Below are positions 1 through 11,053 of a stretch of 64,000 nt of DNA, piece by piece. The DNA lies in assembly GCA_037367405.1 (NCBI GenBank), contig JAZKJV010010616.1:273501-337500 (forward strand), given 5' to 3'. The notes beneath the pieces are model-generated. The model did not search any database, was not told the DNA's origin, and was given only the letters and a program-made list of their open reading frames with translations. Both the position numbers and the translations under genes were made by a program. Numbering within the stretch: position 1 is the first letter of the stretch; each line of letters opens with the position of its first letter. This stretch comes from Ottelia alismoides. Lineage: Eukaryota > Streptophyta > Magnoliopsida > Alismatales > Hydrocharitaceae.

Positions 1-445
1 TTATTTGTGAACTTCCACATCAAGCTCATAATTTTAACGTGTGCATAAATGGAAACTGAGAGTGTCTTCGCCTTTCTAATTGCGCTCTTCACGTTCGAAT
101 CTTTGCTTATCTCCTCCAAGCAAGATCAATGGAGTGCACAACACAAGAAGTCCACCATATATGGCGATATTTTGTAAGCAACAATATCCCTGCTGCTACA
201 TTTGCCGAAGCATTATCCGCGATAACTTGAACAACATTCTCCACTCCAACTTTGTTTATACACTCGTCGACCAACTGAAAGTTGTACTCAGACTTTAAAA
301 ATGAAGTACCCAAGAAGCGATTGATACATAAGTTCATGTTGCTCCTTCCTCGTATGTCCGCCCATGCATTAGTCATTATAGAGCATCATGTCTTCGTCCA
401 TATAATTCGATGACATTGCAAGTCATCTGATATTTTCTTCACCAT
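1..445 (-). pseudogene. hAT-type transposase remnant, DUF659 region (C-terminal part in window)
   Basis: Minus-strand translation gives a DUF659-like hAT transposase segment: CSIMTNAWADIRGRS (compare the family pattern CSIM-D-WTD--R), then VIADNASANVAAG and WTSCVVHSIDLA, matching the catalytic-region order of plant hAT transposases. A premature stop lies directly before CSIM. A one-base frameshift near 110-118 moves the frame, after which EEISKDSNVKSAIRKAK and an IYAHVKIMSLMWKFTN-like stretch continue to the window edge. The gene therefore extends to the left of the window. It is the downstream part of the same gene whose N-terminal pieces lie at 4096-4469 and 6972-7246. Transposases of this family cut and paste DNA; this copy is broken and cannot encode an active enzyme. 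The family assignment is from recognised motifs, not a search. Confidence 0.75.
441..445. repeat. Target-site duplication, left copy (ACCAT)
   Basis: ACCAT at 441-445 and ACCAC at 4096-4100 flank the solo LTR, differing by one base. Removing the LTR plus one copy leaves the hAT reading frame unbroken across the junction, which supports these as the true borders. Confidence 0.6.
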
Positions 446-3400
446 TGTTGACATGAGATTTTTCAGGTTTTGATTTAAATGAAATATGAAAGTGTCGTTG
501 ACTCAAATAATCTCGCAACAAAAAAATATTTTTTTCTTCTCAAGCTGAAATAATTACAAAGAATAAGGTAGACCAAGAGAAATATTGTTGCTACTTATTT
601 ACCTGTATAGCGAACACGATCGAACTCAAGAAGACTACAATTCCTGAGGGTTATCCAAATAATCGACAAAAAATCAATTAAAAGAAAAGGGAATCTCAAA
701 TGCAAACTATCGTTGGTTTTTGTGAATTTTTTAAATTTTTTGTTATAATTTCTATTTTTTTGTTTTCTGATTTTCAGATTTTTAGTGATTTTAATTTTGG
801 AAGTTTTTTTATTTTCAAAAATAAGGAACAATATGCACAAGGGAAGAAATACACACACCACACTATTTTTGTAATTTTTAAAAAAGTCAGAAATGTCCAG
901 AAAATTATAGAGAAAATATTCTTGGCTTTTAAAGGCTTTAAGATATTTTTGAGGATTTTTGTAGAATTTACAGATGTTTTTGTATTTTTCTAAAAATTAA
1001 ACAGTGGCAAAAATGATAAACAGGGCACACCCTGGAGTAATTTGCAACTTAAAAATGATAAACTCTTGGAGACTATTTTTATGCTAAAATATCGACAAAT
1101 ATCTACAAACAGGAAGTGAAATCATCATTTTTGGTTTTTTTTTTGAATTTTCTGTGATATTTCGAAGATTTTTGTTATTTTTCAATTTTTTGGGTTTTGA
1201 AAAGAATTAATGTACTAAAATTGGACAGGATTTAAAAGACAATAAAATAAAACTAATCTATTTTTTTGGAATTTTTAGTGCAATATAAATTTTTATGAAT
1301 TTTTGAATATCAAGAAGAGAAAATGACATTGTTTTTTATTTTTTTAATAATAACAGATGATAAAATGCAATGAAAAAATTATGCTAGAAAGATGCACACA
1401 TCAGGAGTATAACATGATTTTTGCATAATTTATTGAGCAATAAAAAGTACTTATTTCAAAGAAAAGATCATGCAAATTTAAAGTGTGGATAAACATGGGC
1501 TGAAATGCAATTATTCAATGTTTTTATGTCATAAGATAACAAGAAAAAAATATGCGGGTGGAAAGTGAAATTACCCACTAATGTGCATGCGTCATGTGCT
1601 GGAACTGAGACGGGGATCTTTCTTTAAATATGAAAACCTCTGGGGGTGGATTTGAACCTTTCCTAGATTATTTTATTCCCCCTAGGTTCCTTGTCGCTTT
1701 CGTTCTTCCCTTCCAAACAACAGGGTGGGGCCACACCCCTTGGTTTCTCTCTCAAGCTATGGGAGACGACTACAGAGATCTTTGATCGGCGGGGCTTGGT
1801 GGCAGTGCACGCGGTGCTTGCCCACGAGGATGAGCGGTTCCATGAGGTGGGCGCGCTCCTCGCAGCGGTGAAAGGTCCAGAAGGTCTGCTGAGGTCGTGG
1901 CGGCGATGGCGGCACGAGGTGATGCTCGCCATCGATGAAGGAAGTGGTGGCTCCGCTCCAAGGATGGCAAAGATGGGCTGCGCTCGGAGGTAGAGATGGT
2001 CGGTGGAGGACGGCTGGACCGCGGCTCTGACGGCAATGGGCGGCGGGCGCCGACGGTTGCACGGGCTGGCACGAAGGCAGTGGTTTGCGGTGATCTCCTG
2101 GCAGTGAAGGGGATCGCACCCTGGCGGATACTTGAGGATAGCGGTGTTGTGCGACGGTCTGCAGCATTGACGCGGAGGAGTGGAGTTCCACAGGAGCCAT
2201 GCAACGGTGGAGGAAGGACCTTTAAGCAGAGACAGGCGGCGTGCGGAGCTGCGATGGCGCTTGCGGGCTACAGGAGCGGCGCCTGCAACTACTGTTTTAT
2301 TTATTTTTATTTTTTATTTGTAAATGTAAAAACATAAACGAAAATAAATAAAAAAAACTTTTTTTAAATTTTTTTGGACTCATACAGATAGATACTGTAA
2401 ATAATTTTTTTTATTTTTATCTTTTTTTTAAAAAAATTTTTATTTTATCCTGCAAAACAAATGTTAGACAAATAATTATATATATGATTTTTTAAAATTT
2501 TTTTATTTCTTTTTTTTTGAAATAGAAGATGACTCAAGCACGATACATTATCTCTATTTATTTAAATAAATAATTAAAAAATTGAAAAAGATGTGAATGT
2601 GGATCCAACGAAATGGAAGAATCGAATTTGGTTCTCCGGCCATCGTGCGTGGCCAGAGTTGAGAGATCGTAGGGGATAGAGCGTGAACGTGGGGGTATCG
2701 AGAAAATGTGATGAAAAATTAGAATCGAAGGTGGATAAAAATCGTGATGGATTCTAAGATCTAGATAAAAAATGACAACGAAAAAAAATGCGAGAAAATA
2801 AAACTACGATTAACCTAGGATAAAAATAAGAGAAGAAAAATGTGGATCTCACCTTAGGAGCGGAAAAAACCTTAATTGCCTCGACAAAGGTTGACTCGCT
2901 GTCACCGGACGACTCGGGGGCTATGCTCCATTCTGCGACAAGAAAACTCTCGGAGATCGGACTCCTCTCACCAAAGACTGATGAAGTTGAAATTAGGGAG
3001 AGGGAGCTATATTAATAGAGAAAGAAAGAAGTTTGAATTTTTAAAATTTTGAACGAAGACAAGAGAAAACTTGGAATGAAATAAAGATAGAAAAGGCGAT
3101 TAGTGTTTAAAAATTATTTACAAAATTAACATTTTTTTGTATTTTCGTCACTTTATGAAATTGAAAAATAAATGATATTTTTGGTAGTTATTTAAGAAGT
3201 TTAACTATATACATGTACTATATATATGACATTATATACATGGTTAAATAAGGAAATTAGTTTTTTTATTTTGATTTTTTGATTTTTTAATTTTTTTAAA
3301 TAATTATTAAAAATATTTATAATTATTATAAATATAATAAAAATAAACATATACAATAAATAAATGGTAAAATTGCATAAACCACCCTAGAAAATCAACT

Positions 3401-4095
3401 TTTCAACCGTAACTCCAAATATTATGAAATCACTACCACTGTAAAGATAATTTAATTTAGAATACAATGGAATGAGTTTGGTTCAATTTGAGTTCATGTG
3501 GAACCGGAATTGATATGTCAATTATCGCTCAATGGCTTTTTCCGGATGTGGTTACTTTTATTATTGATTTCAGATTCAGGGCGCCCTGGGAGGCCGTCAG
3601 GCTAGCCCACCCCCAAACACCCAATCTGCGAGAGTCTTGACCAACCAGCTGATTTTATTTGGCAAACATTTTTATTATTAGGAAACATTTGTATTTACAA
3701 CTTTTGTTTTGAAAATTATTTAGTTTGAGGTCATTTTATGTACATATAAAATAGTGTTAGTTTTATACATTTATACACAAAATAAGTGAGAAGTATTTAC
3801 AACACATTTTTTTCCTATCTCACCCTACTTTATTCCTGGTCGATCAGGTCAAGTCTTGACCTTCTCTCGGGGTTCGGGTTAGCCTGTATCTATTACATAT
3901 ATAGTCTTTTTTTCTTCTTTTTTTTATTTTTCCTTTCTTTCTTTATTTATTTTAGGTTAAAATTGTAATAAATGTACAATATTTACACACGGATGCAAGT
4001 TAGTAAGAATATGGAGTTAGTATTATATACATGTGTTTTATAAGGGATTTTAAGTTAAAATAAATGAATAAAGAGGATGAAATGCATATTCATCA
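446..4095 (-). mobile_element. Solo LTR of an Athila-type retrotransposon (element E)
   Basis: A 3.65-kb solo LTR that reads TG...CA. In minus-strand sense it begins TGATGAATATGCATTTCATC, like the LTRs of elements A and C. It shares landmark blocks with the LTRs of A: the caaccgtaactccaaa block near 3400, the ctactttattcctggtcga block near 3827-3845, and the same order of AT-rich flanks around a GC-rich core (about 1690-2290). No internal retroviral-type coding region is present, so this is what remains after LTR-LTR recombination. It sits inside a hAT transposase gene. Open frames in its GC-rich core are not convincing as genes. A weak TATA-like TATTAATA lies near 3010 on the minus strand. 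Borders are by eye; the left border is inferred from hAT frame continuity. Confidence 0.75.
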
Positions 4096-4469
4096 ACCAC
4101 CTTCTTCAAAAACGAACCACTCATCTCATACCTCGTAGGAGTCTTGAGATCGGGACCATGCATCACAATTGCCTCCACCATCTGTTTGAAGGACTTCATG
4201 TTCAATACATTGAAAGGAATCGTCGATGTATATGCCCAGTTGCATATATAGGAGACAACCCTTTCACGATGATCTTTGGATAAAGCATCTTTTATGCACA
4301 TTTACGTGATCCTTGAACGGCAACGATCTGCTCCAGAGATTCAGAAGATCGGTATCTTTTCGCAGATCCAACATCTCCAGCGATGTGGATATCAATCTCA
4401 TGTCTCATCTCATCAACCTCAACATCTTTTTGACACTTCTTTCGAGCAATGTCATCCATGTATGAAATC
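4096..4469 (-). pseudogene. hAT-type transposase remnant, middle segment
   Basis: The minus strand encodes YTSTIPFNVLNMKSFKQMVE followed by GPDLKTPTRYEMSGSFLKK. This is the beginning of the DUF659 domain of plant hAT transposases (family pattern: IPF--VN---F--M--AI---GPGLKPPT--E). Upstream, a second frame carries RKKCQKDVEVDEMRHEID and then GSAKRYRSSESLEQ, which suits the linker between the BED finger and DUF659. A frameshift near 4285 separates the two. The segment lies between the solo Athila LTR on its 3' side and the solo copia LTR on its 5' side. With the LTR removed, the frame runs directly into the segment at 1-440. Confidence 0.75.
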
Positions 4470-6971
4470 TGTTAGCAGTGTGAGCCCGAGGTAAACCATT
4501 CTCACAATAAATGTTATTGTAATAAATGATTTATCAATAAAAGTTATTGGTTATTTTTCACTCCCTTTCTGAGATTGAATGAATGAATGCACTATACGGT
4601 CCCTCTGTACAATAAGGGTTATGTACCATGGCCAACTTGATGATCATACAGCTGTTGATTCATTGATTGAATCATAGAAGTTGATGTTTGGATGAATATC
4701 TAAGGAGTTAGATATAGGACTCATCAAGCATCATCAAATGATTGTTAAGTGATGATCTCCAGTCTGAGTAGGAGATGGCAATCCTTTCTCATATGGCTGA
4801 TATCTGACCGACCTCTTGATGCAGGTCCTCTGCATGGGAATAGTGATTCAGAGGTGTCAGATTAGTTGAGTCAATGGGGTGTCTTAACGAGATCGAGATA
4901 ACCAAAGACCTATGTTGAATACTGTCACAGCATAGGCATGCATCCTCTGACCGGAGACAGATGTATTGCTATATATCTGATTGTTTACATTTGACAGACC
5001 AATAGGTTGATGACCTAGCCAAGGTCTATACACTGGCGAGCTGGTGTGCATATAAGGACATATGAGTAATGCGATCTCTCAAAGGGATCATACAGGTTCA
5101 CTTATGAACCGGGAGACATGAGCTCACTCATGAGGTATTGGGACTGATCAAATTCCATGCATGGTCGTCATGCTTTGGAAGCATGACATGAATTTGAAGA
5201 TAAGATATATGCTTTGGGAAAGCATATGATCTATACCAATTCCCAGTGACCAAGATTGAGAAACTTAATGATCAAACCCTGAAGATGACAGTGTAAAAGT
5301 GATCTTTATCTTCAGAATGATCATAGGTCTTCCAGTATGCAAGATGTATAGGTATTGGGAATACCTGAGGGTGATGTGATCATAAACGATTGTATAACCA
5401 TGACGCGTCCATTCTGAGGGAGTGATGAAACAGGTTTGGATTTTAGTGACTCCTCTCATTAGAGAAGAGACCTAATCTTAGTCCATGTATTGGACATTGA
5501 TCTGAATGAGATTCAGATGCAATGAGAAGATTAGGTCTATGATCTTGATTTGATCAAGCATCTGTGGGAGGTCCATGGGATCTGGATTTGAGATATGATC
5601 TCAATATCCAAGTCACTATACGTGGAACAATACAATCGCCCTGTCCTTATCTCCAAGTATCTGCGGAGAAATCGCATTATTCTTGAAAGGGTTCAAGAAT
5701 AATTCCATACATCTAAGCATTGAAGAAATAATGATTAAATGTGATTTAACCATCTTGATGTGTGTAGAAATTATCGAATATAATTAAATGTGATTTAATT
5801 ATTATGGATAAGAATAATATGGATAAAAATATCCAATTATTCATAATATATTATAAATGTGATTTATAATGTATTAGAGAGAGCTAATTATAATTTATAT
5901 TTGTTGATTAATTATTATGTGTATTGGATACACATTGTGTAATTAATTGAAAATGTAAATTATATGTTGTTTTGGGTTGTGAATGTGATTCACAATTTTT
6001 CAATGGCAAGATTGCAATATTCTCAAAATTAATTATGAATTATTTTTGAAGAATAAATCACAACAAAAGTTGTTGGAAATAATAATGGAGATTTCCATGG
6101 AGATATGCAATCTCATGAAATCTCATGAGATTGCCTCCATATGAAAAAAAGGGGACGACCACCAAGTCCTACTTGTAATAGGTGGCCGTCCACCTTGTTA
6201 TACATGGGAGATGTAATCTCCATGTATATTTTCTCCTTATTTGGTTGATGTAATTTAGGATTGATTTATATTTGATTTTGTCAAATATATTTTGATCTAA
6301 ATTAAATCATAATTTGTTGGTTTTTACCAACAACAATCTTGGCCATTGGATTGAATATAAATCAATCTCATCCATTGATTTTATATGTCCCATGGATTGA
6401 GATCCATGGATCCCAAAACCCTATAAATAGAGAGGCATGCCATGCTCTCTAGGGCTATGCAATTTTGGAGCCAACTCTCTCTCTCATTCTTCTCACACGC
6501 CAACTCTCTCTCCCTCTTCTTGGTGGCCGTCCACCAAACTTTAGAGGAGAGACTCGTCGTTGCCTTCGTCACCGCGCCGCCGCTTCGACGTTCTTCGGTT
6601 CCCCGTCTTCTTGGAGTGCTACGCTCACGAAGAGGACGTTCGATCTCGTATGACGAGATCAGGAGCTAACCTTGCTTGGATCAACTTGTTGGATTGCGAG
6701 GATCACGCGGTTCATCCCCGCGCTCGCAAGCGACCTCTCTGACGATCAGACTTGAGACAGGAGGTCTCTTTTCTTAGAGACTCGATCAACCACACTTCAA
6801 GAGGTATTCCTTTATACTTGTGGTGGTTATAGATGAACCGATCCGAGAATCGTTCTTGGATTATGTGGTTTCATCGCATGAAAATTTTTTTAAATTCCGC
6901 TGCACAGAACAACTAGTACGAGTAGTCGTTCTGCGTCGTATTCGATACGATGATCACGCTTCCGTGATGCA
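4470..6971 (+). mobile_element. Solo LTR of a Ty1/copia element (copy 1)
   Basis: A 2.5-kb LTR starting TGTTAGCAGTGTGAGCCC, closely matching the start of the LTR at 20479-22955, which belongs to an identifiable copia element. The two share their blocks in the same order, for example the CATATGAGTAAT, CCATGCATGGTC and TGTGATTCACAA stretches. A TATA box followed by a CT-rich leader lies near the 3' third. No coding region follows, so it is a solo LTR inserted into the hAT gene between the BED finger and the DUF659 domain. The right border (around 6971) is approximate, and I found no matching 5-bp flanking duplication (AAATC on the left, CTTGA on the right). The LTR is very rich in short perfect palindromes. 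Confidence 0.75.
6421..6430 (+). promoter_or_regulatory. TATA box of copia solo LTR 1
   Basis: CTATAAATAG followed by a CT-rich stretch, at the same relative place as TATATAAG in the LTR at 20479-22955 and TTATAAAAGG in the truncated LTR at 13192-15165. It is the expected core promoter of the LTR in plus orientation. Confidence 0.6.
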
Positions 6972-7246
6972 CTTGAGGATAATACCATATCCTTCAATAT
7001 CATCATCTTCTTCCTCTCTTCGATCACCTTAAGACATGCAGCCATGCTGCCTTTCTGATGTGCAAGATGTTGTTTGAACCTATAAACCAGTCCTTTCACC
7101 ACATTCTTGCACAACCTACAAGTAACCGTATTCGGATCTGTACGGTTTAAAAGGTATCCAAATTGTCATGCATGATCACTTGATCCCAGCTGCATATAGA
7201 ATGACGAGTCACTACCGGAAGTGATATTCAAGGGGGGTGTGGCCAT
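6972..7246 (-). pseudogene. hAT-type transposase remnant, N-terminal BED zinc finger
   Basis: Reading the minus strand from an ATG at 7246, the frame runs through MATPPLNITSGSDSSFYMQL, one internal TGA, and then a BED-type zinc finger: CRLC, followed by GLVYRFKQHLAHQKGSMAAC. The C-x2-C pair and the H-x3-H spacing with FKQHLAH are typical of plant hAT transposases, where this domain binds DNA near the element ends. The coding sequence is then cut by the copia LTR after ERKKMMILKDMVLSSS and resumes at 4469. The internal stop suits a TGG-to-TGA change. Start choice is tentative. Confidence 0.75.
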
Positions 7247-7754
7247 CTACATTGCCAGAAACTCACAAGTTAAAACTTGATATAAACAAGTTACTAATTA
7301 GTATTGTATTAATAACAATTATATACTAAAAATATAATAAAATCAAGTTACAACTTCACATAAGAACACATAATTGCATTTAAATAAGAATAAAAATGTA
7401 CAACTCCTACAAATGCATTTAATTAAAAACAAACAAGCTACGGCTCCTATATCATAACCCAATAGTATATAACAATGTAACATATAGCACAATAGCAAGT
7501 AGAGGAAAAAATATAAATAGACCCTTCTTAAGAACCATCCAGCACAATAGTATATAACAAAAATATATAGTATGAGCATATATAATATGAGCTTCTTAGG
7601 AACCATCCGACAAATAGATCCTTAAGAACCATCCAACAAAGAATGTATAGTATGAGTTTCTTAAGAACCATCCAACAAATAGTATTGGCATATCAAAATA
7701 GCAAATCAACACAACATAACCATCCAATACAAGTACTTAACAAACTATTATTAA
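7247..7754. repeat. AT-rich interval with four copies of a TTCTTAAGAACCATCC motif
   Basis: No gene is recognised. Between 7524 and 7685 the motif TTCTTAAGAACCATCCAACA recurs four times with small changes (about 7524, 7592, 7620 and 7658), interleaved with ATAGTATGAG and ATAGTATATAAC stretches. It looks like a decayed local tandem repeat. Its source is unknown. Confidence 0.45.
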
Positions 7755-8705
7755 AAAAACAACAATGCCTTTTCCCACAATTAAGTAGGGTCGGCTACAT
7801 GAATTCTTCGCTTCCATTCAGATCTATCGTGGATCAATCCTGGGCTTATATCCACAAAACTAAGATCCCTTCGTATAGTCTCTTTCCAACACTTCTTGGG
7901 TCGTCCTCGCCCTCTCTTAACTGGCTCAACATCCCAAAACTCGCATCTCCTAATTGGTACATCAACTAATCTTCTTTGCAAATGACCAAACCATCTTAAA
8001 TGGTTTTCTCGCATCTTATCCTCGATCGGAGCTACACCAACTTTCTTTCTGATTGCATCATTCCGAATCCGATCTTTACGTGTGTCCACACATCCACCTT
8101 AGCATTTTCATTTCGGCTACAACCATTCTCTGCACATGTCTATTATGGTTCACAGGCCAACATTCAGATCCATAGAGCATAGCGAGTCTCACCGCTGCTT
8201 TGTAAAACTTTCCCTTAATTTTTAAAGAAATTTTCATATCACAGAGGACTACAGAGGCTCCTCTCCACTTTAGGCAGCCTGCATTTATTCTATTAGTAAC
8301 ATCTCCATCAATTTCCCCATCATGTTGCAAAATAGATCCCCGATATCTAAAAGAATCTCTCTTCTGAATGTTATCATCACCAATCTTCACTTCGATTCCT
8401 TCACCATTGCTTCCATCAAAGGTGCACTTCATATATTCCTTCTTAACCCTACTTATACGAAATCCTTTAGTCTCCAACTCATGTCTCCAGGCCTCAAGCT
8501 TCTCATTTACTCCATCTCTAGCCTCGTCAATCAACACAATATCATAAGCAAATAACATACACCAAGGTAACTCATCCTTATTGTGACTTGTCAACTCGTC
8601 CATAACCAAAGTAAAAAGAAACGGACTCAAAGCTGAACCTTGATGTAAACTAATGTTGATGTCCAAATAGCCAGTCTTCCTAGACGGGGTGATTTTTTCT
8701 GCCAT
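7755..8705 (-). pseudogene. RTE-clade LINE, 3' fragment of reverse transcriptase ORF
   Basis: The minus strand carries the C-terminal half of a non-LTR reverse transcriptase: SLHQGSALSPFLFTLVMDEL, then WCMLFAYDIVLIDE in the active-site region (the family has FADDIVL; here the first aspartate is tyrosine), KGFRISRVKKEYMKC, AMLYGSECWPV and AEMKMLRWMCGHT. A frameshift near 8080 leads into RIRNDAIRKKVGVAPIEDKM, WFGHLQRR and a GRGRPKKCW tail. This order is characteristic of plant RTE LINEs. The 3' end (about 7755-7800) shows the typical terminal GTAGCCGACCC then GGCATTGTTGTT in minus orientation. The fragment is 5'-truncated near 8705, as is common for LINE copies. It is inactive because of the active-site change, the frameshift and the truncation. 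Confidence 0.85.
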
Positions 8706-9019
8706 TTTTTTAATAATAGTTTTTAATAATAAAAATATTATTAAAAAATGGGAAAAAAACCCTAACCTTCAGGTGGGTGACGCTGGCTGGAGAGGGAGGA
8801 GAGGAATGCCGCGTCGATGAGCTGTATGGCGATCGGTCCGGCTGGAGCAGGTGGTGATCGGACCGACTGGAGTAGGCGATCGTGCCGGCGATTGCCTGGG
8901 CAAGATTCGAAGGGACTTGGAGAGTTTCGGGTATGCATGTGTCACGAGGTTTGGGTTTCTGGCGGACAGTAACCTAAAACCTCAACAAATGGGTATTTGG
9001 ATTTTGGGTATCCAGATCG
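8706..9019. other. Unassigned interval
   Basis: A short AT-rich run (8706-8760) followed by moderately GC-rich DNA. No domain or gene structure is recognised. Confidence 0.4.
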
Positions 9020-9171
9020 AACTTGCAAAAATCGGTCGACTAGTCCAACTAGTCAGGATGAATAGTCGATCTACTTGACTAAAGGCTGACTAGGCCTAAT
9101 CGGGTTGGCCAGTATATCGATTCGATTAATCGGGCCGACTAATCGGCCTAGTCAGCCAATTTTTGCAAGTT
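9020..9171. repeat. 152-bp palindromic (MITE-like or foldback) element
   Basis: The outer arms AACTTGCAAAAATCGG (9020-9035) and CCAATTTTTGCAAGTT (9156-9171) are inverted with one mismatch. Inside them GGCTGACTAGGCC (9084-9096) and GGCCTAGTCAGCC (9145-9157) are perfectly inverted. The interior is dense in GACTAGTC-type repeats. This is either a small foldback transposon or a structured repeat; no flanking duplication was found. Confidence 0.5.
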
Positions 9172-9753
9172 TAGTTTAACCTCGTGATAACTATGGAGAT
9201 TGCCTTAGCATGTACCATCTATATGACAAATTATCCTCAATTTTTCCAATCCGAGATTGGATTAGCTCAAGCACCAAAGACAAAGTTATGCGGAACCGTT
9301 TTCTTTCGATGAGGGGAGGAACCACGTGAATGATGATTGGTCCGTCATGCTTCTTTTCATTGTCATCAAATAAAGATAGTATATGTACGATAATGATAGA
9401 TAACGTTGAAGAGTTTAATAGATCTAATATCCAAAATCCACTGAACTTGTTACATTGATCAACAACCTTTATGGGTAAATTGCCATGTATGATTTTGAGT
9501 TCCCACGCTTGTGGTTTCATGTATGCTTGTCCTCGAAGTTTTTGCACCAAGAATCTTTTATCTTTAGTTTGTTTCCAACTATTGTGAAATTTTTGAGTCT
9601 GCTACTGATGTATACAGTAATTATCAGTGTAAGGAAAAACGCATTATCTCTTTTTTTCCTCTACGAAAAATGTTACCTATGAGCTGAATATTTATACCCA
9701 CTTCCAAGCCTGCGTCCATAATACATGACATCATATGCTGTGTTGTTTTCCAG
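9172..9753. other. Unassigned interval
   Basis: An open frame of 119 codons on the minus strand (9191-9550) contains no motif I recognise and has no codon pattern that marks it as a gene. The stretch ends in a plausible splice acceptor (TTGTTTTCCAG) at 9753. Nothing else is supported. Confidence 0.35.
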
Positions 9754-9858
9754 GTAAAGAACATTGCCATGGAAATCTTGGATTTCTACGATGCGTACAA
9801 ACAGGTCCCAGACGAAAGAATCAGCACTGCTCTTAACAAGTTATCCTCGAGAGTATAA
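9754..9858 (+). CDS. Possible terminal or penultimate exon of an unidentified host gene
   Basis: Directly after a consensus-like acceptor (TTGTTTTCCAG) the plus strand opens with VKNIAMEILDFYDAYKQVPD and continues ERISTALNKLSSRV before TAA at 9856. The peptide is hydrophilic, helix-like and of ordinary codon use, unlike the surrounding AT-rich DNA. Alternatively, GT at 9853 could be a splice donor joining AGA in phase to the exon candidate at 10726. I do not recognise the protein family. Upstream exons are not identifiable in the window, so the gene may be truncated or a retained fragment. Treat as a hypothesis from splice-site and frame appearance only. Confidence 0.3.
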   Translation, partial: VKNIAMEILDFYDAYKQVPDERISTALNKLSSRV

Positions 9859-10725
9859 TTATACTACTTCCGTCTGTTTGGAACTAATTTTGATCCAGGG
9901 TTTCCTCAACGCACCTGCTGTACCTCTAAGTTTGTTCTGCCTTTTATGGATCGGATATTACACTGCCTAATGGCTTACCCTTACCGATTTTTAAGTCAAT
10001 AGAAAGCCAGGGGAGATCTGAAGCTGGTCTTGGGCGGACACCTCAGTGTGTTTCCCCTTTTTTTGGATAAAAAAAGATGCGAAGCTGGATTCCCTTCAGT
10101 GATTCCTACGCAATATCATCATTTAGTCAGAATGTAGGCATGGAATGTTTCCTGCCATATATTTATCGCAATTATCGATGATTATTTACAGTTTTACATA
10201 AATATGAATGTATACGAGGTTATGGTGTTAATTCCTATATGTATAATGTAGGTATGGATCACTTGTACTGTTTCTTTTAATTCTGTAGGGGATGCAAAGA
10301 TCCTTCTGGAGCCTTTATTAATTCATATTTAGCAGTTGCACCTTCTGGAGTCTATTTCTTATGTTCGGATGATGTGTCTGTTGTTGGATGGCTCTTAAGT
10401 GATGTGACTGTAGATGGTTTGGCTAAATGATTGGTTGGTGGTTTCTAAAATGATTAGCATGGGAATATAGTGTTGTCGTATGTGTTTTTGTTTGAATTGC
10501 CTTTATATTCGAATTGGGCGGTATAGTTGGTTTTTGAGTTTTTTTTGATATCTTATATAACATACTGGTCTTTTTTTATGTAATTCTTAGTAATTGTGAA
10601 TGTACGTCATTCAAGCAAATTTTCTCGTTAAGTAGCCTTGTCTTGTTTCTCGGAAGTAGTTTTATAGTACTTTTTTGTCTTCAGTACTGCTTTTTATATG
10701 TTAATTAGGGTGACTTGGATTGCAG

Positions 10726-10761
10726 GATTCTGAGACTAATTATAAAGAGGATGATGAGTAG
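10726..10761 (+). CDS. Possible terminal exon of the same unidentified gene
   Basis: After an acceptor (GGATTGCAG) the plus strand reads DSETNYKEDDE and then TAG at 10759-10761. An acidic short C-terminal exon is common in plant genes. It would be in phase with the exon ending at 9852. No intron or transcript evidence is available, and a 12-codon open stretch can arise by chance. Confidence 0.2.
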   Translation, partial: DSETNYKEDDE

Positions 10762-10947
10762 GTGCATGCAAGTTTATATGTACTGGTGTCACAAACTTCC
10801 TGTTTTTTTTGGATTTTTAGAAATGGAACCTTGGGAATTTACTTAGAGTGATAATTGGAATGTGATCAAATTTCATGTAAAACAAACATTCCTAATATAC
10901 ATCCAGAAGTGGTTCATTTCATCAATTCTAAGACTATTAAAATTTGA

Positions 10948-11053
10948 TGGTTTTGATGAATGCCTTAAGTGTAAATTAAGTTAAGCTTGGAATGACACCA
11001 TGGTTTTGATGAATGGCTCAAGTCTAAATTTAACTAAACTTGGAATGACACCG
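10948..11053. repeat. Tandem duplication, two 53-bp units
   Basis: Two adjacent copies (10948-11000 and 11001-11053) both start TGGTTTTGATGAATG and end CTTGGAATGACACC, with several substitutions between them. It is a local direct duplication with no coding meaning that I can see. Confidence 0.7.

Noticed and set aside
1663..2337. Overlapping open frames of 89-147 codons on both strands in solo LTR E
   Set aside because: Several frames are open at once because the core is GC-rich; proline/serine-rich translations without motifs.
9191..9550. 119-codon minus frame
   Set aside because: No motif, no homologous copy in the window, and no splice or promoter context; kept only as an unassigned interval.
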